From Bdellovibrionales bacterium (GTDB lineage: Bacteria; Bdellovibrionota; UBA2361; JAGRAS01): DNA of 12,793 nt. The notes beneath the pieces were generated by a model. That model was not told where the DNA came from and made no database searches. It worked only from the letters and a program-made list of their open reading frames with translations. Positions 6,216 through 12,793 of the stretch are shown in pieces (the stretch's first letter is position 1; every line of letters starts with the position of its first letter). Where the stretch lies: NCBI GenBank assembly GCA_020434465.1, contig JAGRAS010000012.1, forward strand, positions 1 through 12,793, written 5' to 3'. Made by a program: the position numbers and the translations under genes.

Positions 6216-8049
6216 ACTCTACGGTAACACTCTTTGCTAAGTTTCGTGGTTGATCAACATCAGTACCGTTTAAAACTGAGACATGATAAGCCAGAAGTTG
6301 CAGTGGGATATTAAGAACTATTGGGCTAACTTCTTCATTAATAAAAGGAACTTCAATTACATGATCGCAAATGTTTGTAAGTTCAGAAATATTATCATTA
6401 TCTGTAATTGCAATAATCTTTCCAGCTCTAGCATGAGCTTCTCGTAAACCACTTAAAGTTTTTTCAAAAAGTGCGGTAGATCTTTGTAAAACAACAACAA
6501 CAGGCATAGATTCATCAATTAAAGCTAAAGGACCATGCTTCATTTCGCCGGCAGGATATGCCTCAGCATGAATATATGAGATTTCTTTAAGTTTTAAAGC
6601 GCCTTCTAAAGCTATTGGAAAGCACGTTCCCCTACCCAAAAACAAAAAGTCTTTAGCAGTATGAAAGGCTTTTGCTACTTCTAGGATTTCAGAGTCAGTT
6701 TGCAATGCTGCATCAAGAGCTGTAGGCAGCTTTAGTAGGCCATCTAATAGTTTATGTGATCTTTCAGTATCAATGCTAGTACGTTGCTGACCAATAAACA
6801 TAGCAAGCAAGTAGACTGCAACTAGCTGCGTTGTAAATGCTTTAGTAGATGCAACAGATATTTCAGGACCAGCATGAGTATATAAAGTATAATCAACTCT
6901 TCGAGTCAGGGTAGAACCCAAGACATTACAGACAGCAAGTGTTTTAGAAACATTCCTAACAAGTTCTATTGCCCCAAGAGTATCTGCAGTTTCTCCAGAT
7001 TGGGATATGCTTACAATCAATGTCTTTTCATCAAAAATAGGTCGGCGATATCGATATTCTGATGCGTAATCTACTTCACAAGGTATTCCTGCAAAATCTT
7101 CTATATAGTACTTTGCTAACAAACAGGCATGCCAAGCTGTACCGCAAGCTATTAAAACAATTCGCTCGATATCTTTAACAGTGTTAGAAAAAGAATCTAG
7201 CTCTGGCAAAGTTACCTGTGCAGACTCCATGTTCATGCGACCACGGAAAGTTTCTGCCGCCACAACAACTTGCTCATGAATTTCTTTCATCATGTAATGC
7301 TTAAAACCACCCTTCTGAGCAGTTACTGGATCCCAAGTAATTCTTTGAGCAGCTCTTTCTACTGTCTCACCATTATTTTCTATATGAATTGAAGACAACA
7401 TTACTTCAGCTAGATCCCCATCTTCTAAAATAATAATATCACGTGTAATCTCCAAGACTGCAGGGATATCACTCGCAATTATCACCTCCCCTTCAGCAAA
7501 TCCAATAACAATTGGTGTTGCGTTTTTAGCTACTAAAATCCTATCAGGATTTTCCTTGTCTATTGCTAAGAAAGCATAGCTACCTCTAATCTCATTACAA
7601 GCAGCCTTTAACGCTTCAAAAGGCGACTTACCTGCTTGAACAAATGAATCAATTAAATGAGCGGCAATTTCTGTATCGGTTTCAGAATTAAAACTTCGAC
7701 CCTGCTTAGATAAAACATCTCTAAGCTCCATATAGTTTTCAATTATACCATTATGAATTAAGCTTATTCTGCCGGCGGTATGAGGATGGGCATTATTTTC
7801 AGATGGCTTGCCGTGCGTTGCCCATCTAGTGTGACCAATTCCAATATTAGAATTACCGGTATTAAGCCTATCACCCAAAGCCTTTTTCAGAACTTCAAGC
7901 TTTCCCATCGCTCGACTAACTTTGATTTCACCATCTTCTAATCTTGCGATTCCAGCAGAGTCATAGCCACGATATTCCAGCTTTTCCAAACCAGAAACTA
8001 TTACTCTCAAGGCATCTTGATGACCTAAATATCCTACTATTCCACACAT
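6214..8049 (-). CDS. glmS: Glutamine-fructose-6-phosphate aminotransferase (isomerising)
   Basis: Makes glucosamine-6-phosphate from fructose-6-phosphate and glutamine, the entry step to UDP-GlcNAc for peptidoglycan and lipopolysaccharide. The N-terminal glutaminase begins with MCGIVGY, so Cys2 is the nucleophile after Met removal and the start is certain. R75-W76, N100-G101 and D125 are the other glutamine-site residues. Two SIS sugar-isomerase domains follow, with the sugar-phosphate loop S349-Q-S-G-E-T354 and, in the second, LKLKEISYIHAEAYPAGE through H505. The C-terminus keeps the catalytic lysine (K606) in AKSVTVE. Length 611 is standard and no key residue is missing. It lies 68 bp after the histidine kinase on the same strand and may have its own extended -10 promoter there. 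The gap is too short for a glmS ribozyme. Confidence 0.98.
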   Translation of the reverse strand: MCGIVGYLGHQDALRVIVSGLEKLEYRGYDSAGIARLEDGEIKVSRAMGKLEVLKKALGDRLNTGNSNIGIGHTRWATHGKPSENNAHPHTAGRISLIHNGIIENYMELRDVLSKQGRSFNSETDTEIAAHLIDSFVQAGKSPFEALKAACNEIRGSYAFLAIDKENPDRILVAKNATPIVIGFAEGEVIIASDIPAVLEITRDIIILEDGDLAEVMLSSIHIENNGETVERAAQRITWDPVTAQKGGFKHYMMKEIHEQVVVAAETFRGRMNMESAQVTLPELDSFSNTVKDIERIVLIACGTAWHACLLAKYYIEDFAGIPCEVDYASEYRYRRPIFDEKTLIVSISQSGETADTLGAIELVRNVSKTLAVCNVLGSTLTRRVDYTLYTHAGPEISVASTKAFTTQLVAVYLLAMFIGQQRTSIDTERSHKLLDGLLKLPTALDAALQTDSEILEVAKAFHTAKDFLFLGRGTCFPIALEGALKLKEISYIHAEAYPAGEMKHGPLALIDESMPVVVVLQRSTALFEKTLSGLREAHARAGKIIAITDNDNISELTNICDHVIEVPFINEEVSPIVLNIPLQLLAYHVSVLNGTDVDQPRNLAKSVTVE

Positions 8050-8060
8050 ATGTTTGGGAG

Positions 8061-8069
8061 CTTATACCA
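8061..8069 (-). promoter_or_regulatory. Candidate extended -10 promoter of glmS
   Basis: On the minus strand TGGTATAAG fits the extended -10 pattern TGnTATAAT with one mismatch. No strong -35 element is present, as is common for extended -10 promoters. The start of transcription would be about five bases before the glmS ATG, giving a nearly leaderless message. If real, glmS is transcribed independently of the kinase gene upstream. Confidence 0.35.
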
Positions 8070-8117
8070 ATAGATAGAAATTAGGAAGTTCGAGAAAAAC
8101 CTTGTTTTTATAGTAGG

Positions 8118-10031
8118 CTATGCTGAAAATTTATCAGACGAAATACCCACCTCAAGTACCTCTACCCCCATCACCTTACGAATTTCACTAAAAAGCATAT
8201 TCGAGTTAATTGGTTTAGAAACGTATCCATCTAATGGCGACTCAGCTATGCGTTTCTTATCGGACAATAATGCAAATGCAGTAACAGCGATTATTGGAAT
8301 ATTAGGATCTATCTCTCGAATAAGCTGTGATGCCTGGAACCCATCCATTACTGGCATTTGAAGATCCATTAACACAATCTCAACAGAATTTTCCTTAAAA
8401 ATCTTTATAGCATCTCTACCAGATGGAGCAGAAAAAACAGTATGACCAGCTTTTTCTAAAACTTTTTGTATAAGCAAAAGGCTGATTTTATTGTCATCAA
8501 CAGCTAATATCTTCAAAGGCCTTATCTTAAAGGTTTTGCTACTAGGAGGTGGCACTGGATTCTCATGTAGATCATAATAATTTGTCGGCTCGAGAGAAAT
8601 TGTTTCAATATAAAAAACAAACTCACTTCCCTTACCTACTTGGCTTGTCAATTTAATCTTACCACCCATTAATTCTGTTAAACGGTTAGAAATCGATAGA
8701 CCTAGACCTGTTCCTCCATAGGTTCTTGTAATAGTCGCATCTTCTTGAGTGAAAGACTCAAAAATCATATTTTGTTTTTCTGGAGGCACCCCAATACCAG
8801 TATCTGCTACTGAAAAATGTAGTTCTAATTCAATTCCATCTTTTGGCTCACTCCAAACTTTTACATTTACACTCCCATCAGGCTCAGTAAACTTTATTGC
8901 ATTATCAACTAAATTAATTAGTATTTGTCCCAACCGACCAGAATCAGCAACAACAAATTCAGGCACTTTTTTATCTATTTGAAAGCCGAAATGCACACCT
9001 TTTTCCCTAGCACGCAAAGATAATGAACCCACAATTTTCGTTAAATAATCTCTAACATCAAATGCAGATGGAACAAGTTCCAATTTACCAGCTTCAATTT
9101 TTGAAAAGTCTAATATATCATTAATTACACGCAATAAATGATCAGCAGAGACTTTTACCATACCTAAGTACTCTTTCTTCTCAACAGGCAGGTCAGTATC
9201 CAACAACAAATCTGTCATACCAATAATACCATTCATTGGAGTTCTAATTTCATGGCTCATATTTGCCAAAAATTCAGACTTAGCTTTATCAGCAGACTCA
9301 GCTTTTTCTTTTGCCGACAATAACTCTTCATTTTGTTTATCAATGATTTCTATCATGGAGTTAAAACTATTTACTAAGACACCTAGCTCATCCTTACCTA
9401 CTTGCTCAACTCTTTTTGAATAATCTTGATTAGCTGCAATTTCTCTTGTGGCACTAACTAATTTTTCAATTGGATCTGCAATTAGTGGCATCAAAAGAGC
9501 GGTGAACACTAAGCCAACAAGTAAAGAAAGGAAAAATACAACCACGCAAACTGTAGCGAATTTTTCAATCCTACTGTACAGCTCACGATCAGAAGCTAGT
9601 ACATATATATACCCAACTAAATCACCATCAAGAAAAATCTCTTGTCCTACTTCGATTTCCCCATTTGCCCAGCTATGCTCCAAATGAACTTTTTCAGGAA
9701 ACTTCACATCACCTGCCGAAGGGCGCTGAAACTTAGCTAAAATTCCAGCATCAAGGGTATACAAAGCAGCGGCTTTAATATGCGGCTCTTCTTCTAAGGC
9801 AGCTAACCTTTCACGTGCAGCTTCAGCATCAGCAAAAACTATAGCAGCTCTAGATCCAGAACCGACAATCCTAGATACAGTTGAAAGCTTATGATAATAA
9901 GTGTTTTTAAAGGATATAATTTCAGTTATTACAATTCCGCCTAAAGCAATCGCAAGAGAAAAAATACAGGTCGCAAGTACTACTATCCTTAGTTTAACAT
10001 TTATTGGAACGTGTCTAAGTAAATTAAACAT
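8118..10031 (-). CDS. CHASE8-type membrane hybrid histidine kinase
   Basis: Inner-membrane sensor kinase of 637 residues that should autophosphorylate on histidine and pass the phosphate to its own receiver. Order: TM1 (about 15-40); a periplasmic region (41-157) whose [16 protein letters not shown] segment is typical of CHASE8; TM2 (158-184); HAMP (about 180-235); HisKA with H260 in SHEIRTP; an ATPase domain with N-box N373-L-V-D-N377, G1 DTGIG (410-414), F-box and G2 GGTGLGL (439-445); and a receiver (507-620) with D512-D513, phosphoacceptor D556, T584 and K606. All catalytic residues are intact. There is no HPt domain, so a separate HPt protein is needed for onward relay. It follows the acyl-synthase/receiver gene by 104 bp. 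A six-pair hairpin (8095-8109) follows the stop, without a T-run. The stimulus is unknown. Confidence 0.95.
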   Translation of the reverse strand: MFNLLRHVPINVKLRIVVLATCIFSLAIALGGIVITEIISFKNTYYHKLSTVSRIVGSGSRAAIVFADAEAARERLAALEEEPHIKAAALYTLDAGILAKFQRPSAGDVKFPEKVHLEHSWANGEIEVGQEIFLDGDLVGYIYVLASDRELYSRIEKFATVCVVVFFLSLLVGLVFTALLMPLIADPIEKLVSATREIAANQDYSKRVEQVGKDELGVLVNSFNSMIEIIDKQNEELLSAKEKAESADKAKSEFLANMSHEIRTPMNGIIGMTDLLLDTDLPVEKKEYLGMVKVSADHLLRVINDILDFSKIEAGKLELVPSAFDVRDYLTKIVGSLSLRAREKGVHFGFQIDKKVPEFVVADSGRLGQILINLVDNAIKFTEPDGSVNVKVWSEPKDGIELELHFSVADTGIGVPPEKQNMIFESFTQEDATITRTYGGTGLGLSISNRLTELMGGKIKLTSQVGKGSEFVFYIETISLEPTNYYDLHENPVPPPSSKTFKIRPLKILAVDDNKISLLLIQKVLEKAGHTVFSAPSGRDAIKIFKENSVEIVLMDLQMPVMDGFQASQLIREIDPNIPIIAVTAFALLSDKKRIAESPLDGYVSKPINSNMLFSEIRKVMGVEVLEVGISSDKFSA

Positions 10032-10063
10032 AATAAAAAACTAACCTGAAATCACAAGAAAAA

Positions 10064-10077
10064 GAAAACACCTTTTC
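10064..10077 (-). terminator. Weak hairpin plus T-rich run between acyl-synthase and kinase genes
   Basis: On the minus strand GAAAA-GGTG-TTTTC is a five-pair stem with a four-base loop, followed by TTTTTCTT. It lies about 60 bases after the acyl-synthase stop and 33 bases before the kinase start. It could attenuate read-through into the kinase gene, but the stem is short and AT-rich. Confidence 0.2.
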
Positions 10078-10098
10078 AGAATACAACAAAGTGAGATG

Positions 10099-10125
10099 TA
10101 AGCATACTAACTAAAGTAAGCATAG
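10099..10125. repeat. Direct repeat GTAAGCATA, 18-bp period
   Basis: The nine-base string GTAAGCATA occurs at 10099-10107 and 10117-10125, 18 bp start to start, in the gap between the acyl-synthase stop and the kinase start. It may be a protein-binding site for a promoter in front of the kinase gene. No convincing promoter could be placed next to it. Confidence 0.45.
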
Positions 10126-10135
10126 GTATCTTTCT

Positions 10136-11962
10136 TTAAACTGCATCGCTAAATGGCAGTTCTTTTAAGAATTCATAAGTATTTATCCCTTCGATTAGGG
10201 CAGATCTAACTGCATTCACAAGAACTTTTGGCTCAATTGGTTTAGATACATATTCATTCATTCCTGCATCAAAACATCTTTTTCTGTCCCCCTTCAATAC
10301 AAAGGCAGTGCAAGCAACTATTGGAATTCCAGATACGGGAGAGTCAAGTTTTCTTATTCGCCTAGCTGTTTCAAAGCCATCTAGCCCTGGCATCTGACAA
10401 TCCATAATGACAACATGAAAAACTTCTTCCCTAAGCATTTGCAAAGCTGAGAATCCAGAATGTGTGCCTTTAACAATCATTCCATAAGACTCAAGAAATT
10501 TTTTCAGTAAAAATCTACTAACTTGATTATCTTCTACAACTAAAACTTTCATACCACCTAAAATTTCGTATTCATTTTTTTGTGCTAAGTTCTGTGCATT
10601 AAGACTTAACGGGTGTTGGGTATCAACATTTAGCGCTTGCTCAAATGTTTCCTCAAAAATTGAAAACTCACAGGTAAAAACAAGGCGTCTTGAGTGCATA
10701 TGTACATTTTGTACTTCAACTATCCCACGCATTTCAGAATACAAAGTTCTTAAAAGCTTAAACTTGGGTGAAAAAACAAAATCTGTAATATCTAATTTAT
10801 CATCTAATTGTCTTGTATCAGGAAAAAAACTTACTTCCAAAACTTTTTTAGCTCCAGACTTTCTAATACCTTTAATAGTAGTCTTCAAAGTACCATAGGG
10901 GTTTATAAATGGGATTAGGTTCATACATGTGTAGTAAAATGCTTTTTCAAAAACCTCTACGCTACCAATTAAATTATCTTCTAGCCCGTCATCAACCGTA
11001 CATGAAAAAATAATTCTATTTTTCTGAAACTCGTTTTCAATTTTTTCAATACATTTTGTAAGAGACCACCTTAAAGGAAAACAATTAACTGAAGGGCTTT
11101 CTGCTAAACAATCAAGTTCAAATTCAGTTGGCAAAACAACTCCTTTAGAAACACTAATAGCAAGATTTTTAGTTAGTTGTTTTTGAATTTCTTGAGTTGC
11201 AAATGGATAAAGCTGAGAAAAAACCCATCTCGTAGAAATGTCTGCCTGCTCAAAAACACTTAAATCTTTATTGAGTAAATCAACAACTTGTTGCTCGTTC
11301 AGTCTTAAATGACTTAAAAAATCTTTCTCAGAATAAGGGCCTTCAAAAATCAACTTTTTACTAGCGCGCGTAGCTTTTTGATCTAGATTAACTCTTGCTA
11401 AATTACAGCGCATTAATAATGCAGGCGCTCCATTTGCATGCGGATAATCTTTCTCTTCAGCAAGAATCTCAAAACCTAAAATCCTATTCCAAAACACTTT
11501 ATGCTTTGGATTTATTACTAAAATTAATTCATCAACTTGCCTAACCTGCCCCCATTGAAAATACCATTTTAGCAAGTTTAGAGCCGTGCCTCCCATACCA
11601 CCTGGTTTACTATCGTCCACACAAGCGAATCTTGTACCCTCAGCAATTATTTTCCCGCCTTGCTCGAGCTGATCAACTTGATTTTTGAAAATTTGCTTTG
11701 AAGGCAATCCGGCTATTGAATTGGCAATTATAGAAACTGTCCCAACAATTTTTTCTCTTTCTCTGGCAACAAAAGTCATTGTCTCAGGAAGTAAATCTCT
11801 CAGAGTAAATCTTAAGCCATAAGAATTTTCTTTTGAATAACCAAACTTTAAATATTGTTTATAAATTAACTCAAAGGACTGAACCAACTCTTTATAATTG
11901 CTGACAGGCGAGATGATTAAATTGCGAATGTCATCGGATGTAGAGTTTGGATCTACTTTCAT
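10136..11962 (-). CDS. Acyl synthase (FeeM/LuxI-like)-pseudokinase-receiver fusion
   Basis: No single named family covers this 608-residue protein. Residues about 20-190 resemble the GNAT-fold core shared by N-acyl amino acid synthases (FeeM) and LuxI-type homoserine lactone synthases: FTLRDLLPETMTFVARE (52-68), then EGTRF (108-112), matching the E-x-x-R-F signature. These enzymes move a fatty acyl group from acyl carrier protein to an amino acid or S-adenosylmethionine. Residues 295-436 align without gaps over 65 positions to the ATPase domain of the neighbouring kinase, yet no phosphoacceptor histidine is seen, the G1 glycines are lost (DTRQL for DTGIG) and the ATP lid is deleted, so it should not be a kinase. 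Residues 471-590 are an intact receiver: E477-D478, D521, T552, K574. No membrane segment or signal peptide. No Shine-Dalgarno precedes the ATG. Substrate unknown. I infer that receiver phosphorylation controls acyl transfer. Confidence 0.75.
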   Translation of the reverse strand: MKVDPNSTSDDIRNLIISPVSNYKELVQSFELIYKQYLKFGYSKENSYGLRFTLRDLLPETMTFVAREREKIVGTVSIIANSIAGLPSKQIFKNQVDQLEQGGKIIAEGTRFACVDDSKPGGMGGTALNLLKWYFQWGQVRQVDELILVINPKHKVFWNRILGFEILAEEKDYPHANGAPALLMRCNLARVNLDQKATRASKKLIFEGPYSEKDFLSHLRLNEQQVVDLLNKDLSVFEQADISTRWVFSQLYPFATQEIQKQLTKNLAISVSKGVVLPTEFELDCLAESPSVNCFPLRWSLTKCIEKIENEFQKNRIIFSCTVDDGLEDNLIGSVEVFEKAFYYTCMNLIPFINPYGTLKTTIKGIRKSGAKKVLEVSFFPDTRQLDDKLDITDFVFSPKFKLLRTLYSEMRGIVEVQNVHMHSRRLVFTCEFSIFEETFEQALNVDTQHPLSLNAQNLAQKNEYEILGGMKVLVVEDNQVSRFLLKKFLESYGMIVKGTHSGFSALQMLREEVFHVVIMDCQMPGLDGFETARRIRKLDSPVSGIPIVACTAFVLKGDRKRCFDAGMNEYVSKPIEPKVLVNAVRSALIEGINTYEFLKELPFSDAV

Positions 11963-11976
11963 AGAATTTTAGTCTG

Positions 11977-12017
11977 AACTTAAACTTGAATTTCTTAACG
12001 CAATAGTAACTTAAACT
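11977..12017. repeat. Direct repeat AACTTAAACT, 31-bp period, in divergent promoter region
   Basis: The ten-base string AACTTAAACT occurs at 11977-11986 and 12008-12017, 31 bp apart, close to three helical turns, so both copies face the same side of the DNA. The first lies 14 bases upstream of the acyl-synthase ATG. The repeats sit in the 171-bp gap between that gene and the divergent oxidase gene and may be operator sites for one or both. Apart from the repeats and the oxidase ribosome binding site I see no firm promoter in this gap. Confidence 0.5.
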
Positions 12018-12122
12018 GCAAACTCAACAAAGGGAACTGAAGAATAAATTTGTAGTAACAATGTATTATTTTTGATTTTAAATTTATTTACTCTGAAAAA
12101 AATGCTACTGATTGTGACATTC

Positions 12123-12128
12123 AAAGGA
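12123..12128 (+). promoter_or_regulatory. Ribosome binding site of the flavin oxidase gene
   Basis: AAAGGA lies five bases before the ATG at 12134 and fixes that start codon. It is one of the few clear Shine-Dalgarno sequences in the window. Confidence 0.75.
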
Positions 12129-12133
12129 TATCA

Positions 12134-12793
12134 ATGACTGAGCCTCAAAAAATAGAAAGTTTTAGAGACAATTTTTTTAAAAGTGTTTTACTAAGCCTTG
12201 ATACAAACAGAGTATTAACTGATAAAAGTAAACTTTTTATACATGAGTCAAACACTATAGGTTCTAAAAAAAAACTTTCAGGTTTGATACAGCCAATTTC
12301 TGTACCTGAGATTCAAACAATCATTAAACTTGCTAATCAATATCAAATAGGCATCTACCCCATCAGCCTCGGAAAAAATTGGGGTTACGGTAGCAAATTG
12401 CCTCCTACAGAAGATTCTGTAGTTCTTGATTTGAGTAAAATGAGCAAAATTATTGACTACAACCCAGAGCTTGCTTACGTAATAATTGAACCCGGCGTCA
12501 GCCAGCTTCAGCTTTATGATTTTCTTAAATCTCAAGACGATAATCATGTAATGGATCCATCTGGAGCAGGCCCTAGCGCAAGTGTAGTTGGCAATATTCT
12601 TGAACGAGGCTTTGGAATCGGCCGCTATTGTGATCGCTTTACATCCGTTGCTGGTATGGAAGTTATTTTGCCAAATGGAGAAGTTTTAAAAACTGGATTT
12701 TGGGGTTTTGAAAATAGCAAACTAACAGGCACTCACCGTTGGGGAGTTGGACCATACCTAGATGGGATTTTTACACAATCAAGTTTTGGTATA
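12134..12793 (+). CDS. FAD-binding oxidase, vanillyl-alcohol oxidase/PCMH type (5' part)
   Basis: The frame is open to the window edge, giving the first 220 residues of a protein that in this family runs to roughly 500-560. Seen are the FAD-binding stretch PISLGKNWGYGS (76-87), VVLDLSKMSKI (96-106), IIEPGVSQLQLYDFL (117-131), a glycine/serine loop with VVGNILERGFG (151-161), and GMEVILPNGEVLKTG (174-188), then WGVGPYLDGIFTQSSFGI (203-220). These match vanillyl-alcohol oxidase and the flavoprotein subunit of p-cresol methylhydroxylase, which oxidise para-substituted phenols. The residue that would carry covalent FAD lies outside the window. No signal peptide is seen. It is divergent from the acyl-synthase gene, which suggests shared control. 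Family call good; substrate unknown. Confidence 0.85.
   Translation, partial: MTEPQKIESFRDNFFKSVLLSLDTNRVLTDKSKLFIHESNTIGSKKKLSGLIQPISVPEIQTIIKLANQYQIGIYPISLGKNWGYGSKLPPTEDSVVLDLSKMSKIIDYNPELAYVIIEPGVSQLQLYDFLKSQDDNHVMDPSGAGPSASVVGNILERGFGIGRYCDRFTSVAGMEVILPNGEVLKTGFWGFENSKLTGTHRWGVGPYLDGIFTQSSFGI

Noticed and set aside
8095..8109. Hairpin AAAAAC-CTT-GTTTTT between the kinase stop and glmS
   Set aside because: A perfect six-pair stem, but on the minus strand it is followed by CTCGAAC rather than a T-run, and homopolymer arms are common here.
8050..8117. glmS ribozyme or riboswitch in the glmS leader
   Set aside because: The gap is only 68 bp, much shorter than the ribozyme, and no matching core is visible.
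10136..11962. Annotating the 608-residue protein as an ordinary hybrid histidine kinase
   Set aside because: It lacks the phosphoacceptor histidine, the G1 glycines and the ATP lid, and its N-terminus is an acyl-synthase-like domain rather than a sensor.
12278..12547. Open frame on the minus strand opposite the flavin oxidase
   Set aside because: It lies inside a gene with clear FAD-oxidase motifs and has no ribosome site or domain; it is a by-product of low GC content.
1..12793. CRISPR array, insertion sequence, prophage or tRNA
   Set aside because: No regularly spaced long repeats, transposase or integrase motifs, or tRNA-like cloverleaf were seen; coding density is high and base composition looks even.

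Overview
The window is AT-rich bacterial chromosome with no tRNA, rRNA, CRISPR array or insertion sequence that I can see. The organism is Gram-negative in outlook. Its MurE carries the DNPR motif of meso-diaminopimelate ligases. The first genes of the division and cell-wall (dcw) cluster stand in their classical order, and there is an exported protein with a BamE/SmpA-like segment and a CHASE8-type hybrid histidine kinase. A proteobacterial or deltaproteobacterial-like lineage is my best guess; the sequence alone does not fix the taxon.

Layout. (1) Positions 19-5137, minus strand: mraZ-rsmH-ftsL-ftsI-murE, tightly packed (gaps 1, 56, 0 and 40 bp), with a Shine-Dalgarno sequence for the next gene at the window edge. 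Upstream of mraZ lie three TGGGN repeats at an exact 10-bp period, the MraZ operator, and a candidate promoter. (2) Positions 5422-6190, plus strand: a small protein with two CDGSH iron-sulfur motifs, then an exported BamE/SmpA-like protein. (3) Positions 6214-11962, minus strand: glmS, a membrane hybrid histidine kinase, and a 608-residue protein that joins an N-acyl amino acid synthase/LuxI-like acyltransferase domain to a decayed histidine-kinase ATPase domain and an intact receiver domain. (4) Positions 12134 to the window end, plus strand: the first 220 residues of a vanillyl-alcohol oxidase/p-cresol methylhydroxylase-type flavoprotein, divergent from the acyl synthase.

How they fit together. 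glmS supplies glucosamine-6-phosphate, and murE/ftsI use the downstream precursors, so the two ends of region 1-3 serve peptidoglycan synthesis and septation. The striking part is region 3-4. A receiver-bearing acyl synthase lies next to a hybrid kinase that could phosphorylate it through a relay, and it is divergent from a phenol-type flavin oxidase. I infer a signalling unit in which a two-component system controls production of an acylated small molecule by acting on the enzyme itself rather than through a transcription factor, and in which the oxidase may modify that molecule. The domain calls rest on motifs read by eye; the functional link is inference.
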